A stretch of 39,917 bases of DNA. It comes from Limimaricola cinnabarinus LL-001. GTDB lineage: Bacteria > Pseudomonadota > Alphaproteobacteria > Rhodobacterales > Rhodobacteraceae. The stretch is from NCBI RefSeq assembly GCF_000466965.1, contig NZ_BATB01000032.1, positions 1-39,917 on the forward strand. The letters run 5' to 3'. Made by a program: the position numbers and the translations under genes. Under the pieces are notes generated by a model. It was not told the DNA's origin. It ran no database searches and saw nothing but the letters and a program-made list of their open reading frames with translations. This document shows positions 36,640 to 39,917 of this stretch, one piece after another. Positions within the stretch are counted from its first letter, which is position 1. Each line of letters starts with the position of its first letter.

Positions 36640-37256
36640 CCCTCGCCCCCCATGATCTCGCCCTCTATGCGGGCGCGCTTTTCGTTCTGTTCCTCACCCC
36701 CGGCCCGGTCTGGGTCGCGCTCACGGCCCGCGCGCTGTCGGGCGGGTTTCACGCGGCATGGCCGCTGGCGCTCGGGGTGGTGGTGGGCGATGTGCTCTGG
36801 CCGCTTCTGGCGATCCTTGGCGTGAGCTGGGTTCTGTCGGTGTACGGCGGCTTTCTAGAGGCGCTGCGCTGGGTCGCGGCCGCGATGTTCGTGTCGATGG
36901 GCGTGCTGCTGTGGCGTCACGCCGACGCCTCCATCGCCTCCGACCGCCGCCTGACCCGGCCCGGCATGTGGGCGGGATTCGCCGCAGGCCTCGCCGTGAT
37001 CCTCGGCAACCCCAAGGCGGTCCTGTTCTACATGGGGATGCTGCCGGGCTTCTTCGATCTGTCGGCGCTCACTGCGGGCGACATCGTGGCGATCTGCGCG
37101 ATTTCCTTCGCCGTGCCCTTGGCGGGAAACCTCGTTCTCGCCGCTTCGATCCACCGCGCGCGGGCACTTTTGACCTCGCCCCGGGCACTGCGCCGGACCA
37201 ACCGCGCGGCGGGGGTGATGCTGGTCGGCGTCGGGCTGCTCATACCCCTTCTATAG
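36636..37256 (+). CDS. LysE/RhtB family exporter
   Basis: A 206-residue inner-membrane protein with about six helices in the LysE/RhtB (threonine/homoserine exporter-like) family. It begins MTLAPHDLALYAGALFVLFLTPGPVWVALTARALSGGFHAAW, with the family P-G-P region and GG(F/x)xAA, then LALGVVVGDVLWPLLAILG, a middle loop, GMWAGFAAGLAVILGNPKAVLFYMGMLPGFFDLS, where NPKAxLF is a strong mark, and a last helix MLVGVGLLIPLL. The ATG at 36636 was chosen; the frame from 36465 lies within the VOC gene. The amino-acid substrate is not known. Why this pair sits between recF and gyrB is unclear. Confidence 0.88.
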   Translation: MTLAPHDLALYAGALFVLFLTPGPVWVALTARALSGGFHAAWPLALGVVVGDVLWPLLAILGVSWVLSVYGGFLEALRWVAAAMFVSMGVLLWRHADASIASDRRLTRPGMWAGFAAGLAVILGNPKAVLFYMGMLPGFFDLSALTAGDIVAICAISFAVPLAGNLVLAASIHRARALLTSPRALRRTNRAAGVMLVGVGLLIPLL

Positions 37257-37278
37257 CGCAAAATATGGGGGAAAACCG

Positions 37279-39749
<2,471 letters not shown>

Positions 39750-39758
39750 CGTCTTGTA

Positions 39759-39784
39759 GGATCGCGCATAGTCATGCGCGATCC
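39759..39784. terminator. possible hairpin terminator after gyrB
   Basis: An 11-bp stem (GGATCGCGCAT with ATGCGCGATCC) with loop AGTC lies ten bases after the gyrB stop. There is no clear T tract, so ending may need Rho. The following 130 bp are AT-richer, with TTCTATAAATTGTATACTTC near 39830 as a possible promoter of the next gene beyond the window. Confidence 0.5.
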
Positions 39785-39917
39785 CCATAATCTTGCGCTA
39801 TTTGCCCAAAGGCTTGCGCACTTGCGTTTCTATAAATTGTATACTTCGAGACGTGGCAGGGTGGTCGGCCAAAATTTTATATTTGGCGTCGTTTCATAGG
39901 GCGATGTTGCGCAAATC

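Overview
The window is chromosomal DNA from an alphaproteobacterium, most likely a member of the Rhodobacterales (Paracoccaceae/Roseobacter type). This rests on high GC, the gene order smr-mltA-timA / fxsA-secB / dnaQ-coaE-aroE-maf / hemJ-rho-mnmE-mnmG-rsmG-parA-parB, perfect parS sites inside mnmG and rsmG, an FlbT homologue, and GANTC (CcrM-type) sites. No tRNA, rRNA, CRISPR array, insertion sequence or prophage was seen. I cannot name the genus or species.

Layout. 1-3.8 kb: the end of an MFS transporter, then minus-strand smr, mltA and timA, then plus-strand fxsA and secB. 3.8-6.5 kb: a minus-strand run dnaQ-coaE-aroE-maf with overlapping ends. 6.5-6.9 kb: a gene-free segment that looks like the replication origin, with twelve GANTC sites in 296 bp, DnaA-box-like sequences and a 27-bp AT-rich stretch. 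6.9-14.2 kb: plus-strand hemJ, rho, mnmE, mnmG, rsmG, parA and parB, with two perfect 16-bp parS sites. 14.2-16.7 kb: minus-strand hemW, rdgB and rph, divergent from hrcA-grpE (16.9-18.5 kb). 18.6-21.3 kb: minus-strand mutS. 21.4-25.3 kb: maeB, a ribokinase-family kinase and a TauE/SafE permease. 25.4-27.1 kb: an unrecognised protein, about 530 bp with no convincing gene, and flbT without its usual neighbours. 27.3-29.6 kb: minus-strand ubiE-ubiB, divergent from mutM, an enoyl-CoA hydratase and rpsT. 32.4-39.7 kb: dnaA, dnaN, recF, a VOC protein, a LysE-type exporter and gyrB, preceded by about 650 bp of leader DNA that carries a second GANTC cluster.

The window joins the likely origin, the partition system (ParA, ParB, parS) and the initiation/sliding-clamp/gyrase block within about 33 kb. 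The same methylation motif is enriched at the likely origin, upstream of dnaA and inside the rpsT promoter. This suggests that methylation state may link initiation, DnaA supply and segregation, which is inference.

Caution: six genes (mltA, dnaQ, aroE, parA, the ribokinase-family gene and gyrB) are each interrupted by what looks like one missing base. Several are normally essential, so assembly or sequencing errors are more likely than real pseudogenes. I list them as full-span CDSs with the break marked. Without this correction the ribokinase and TauE genes appear falsely fused.
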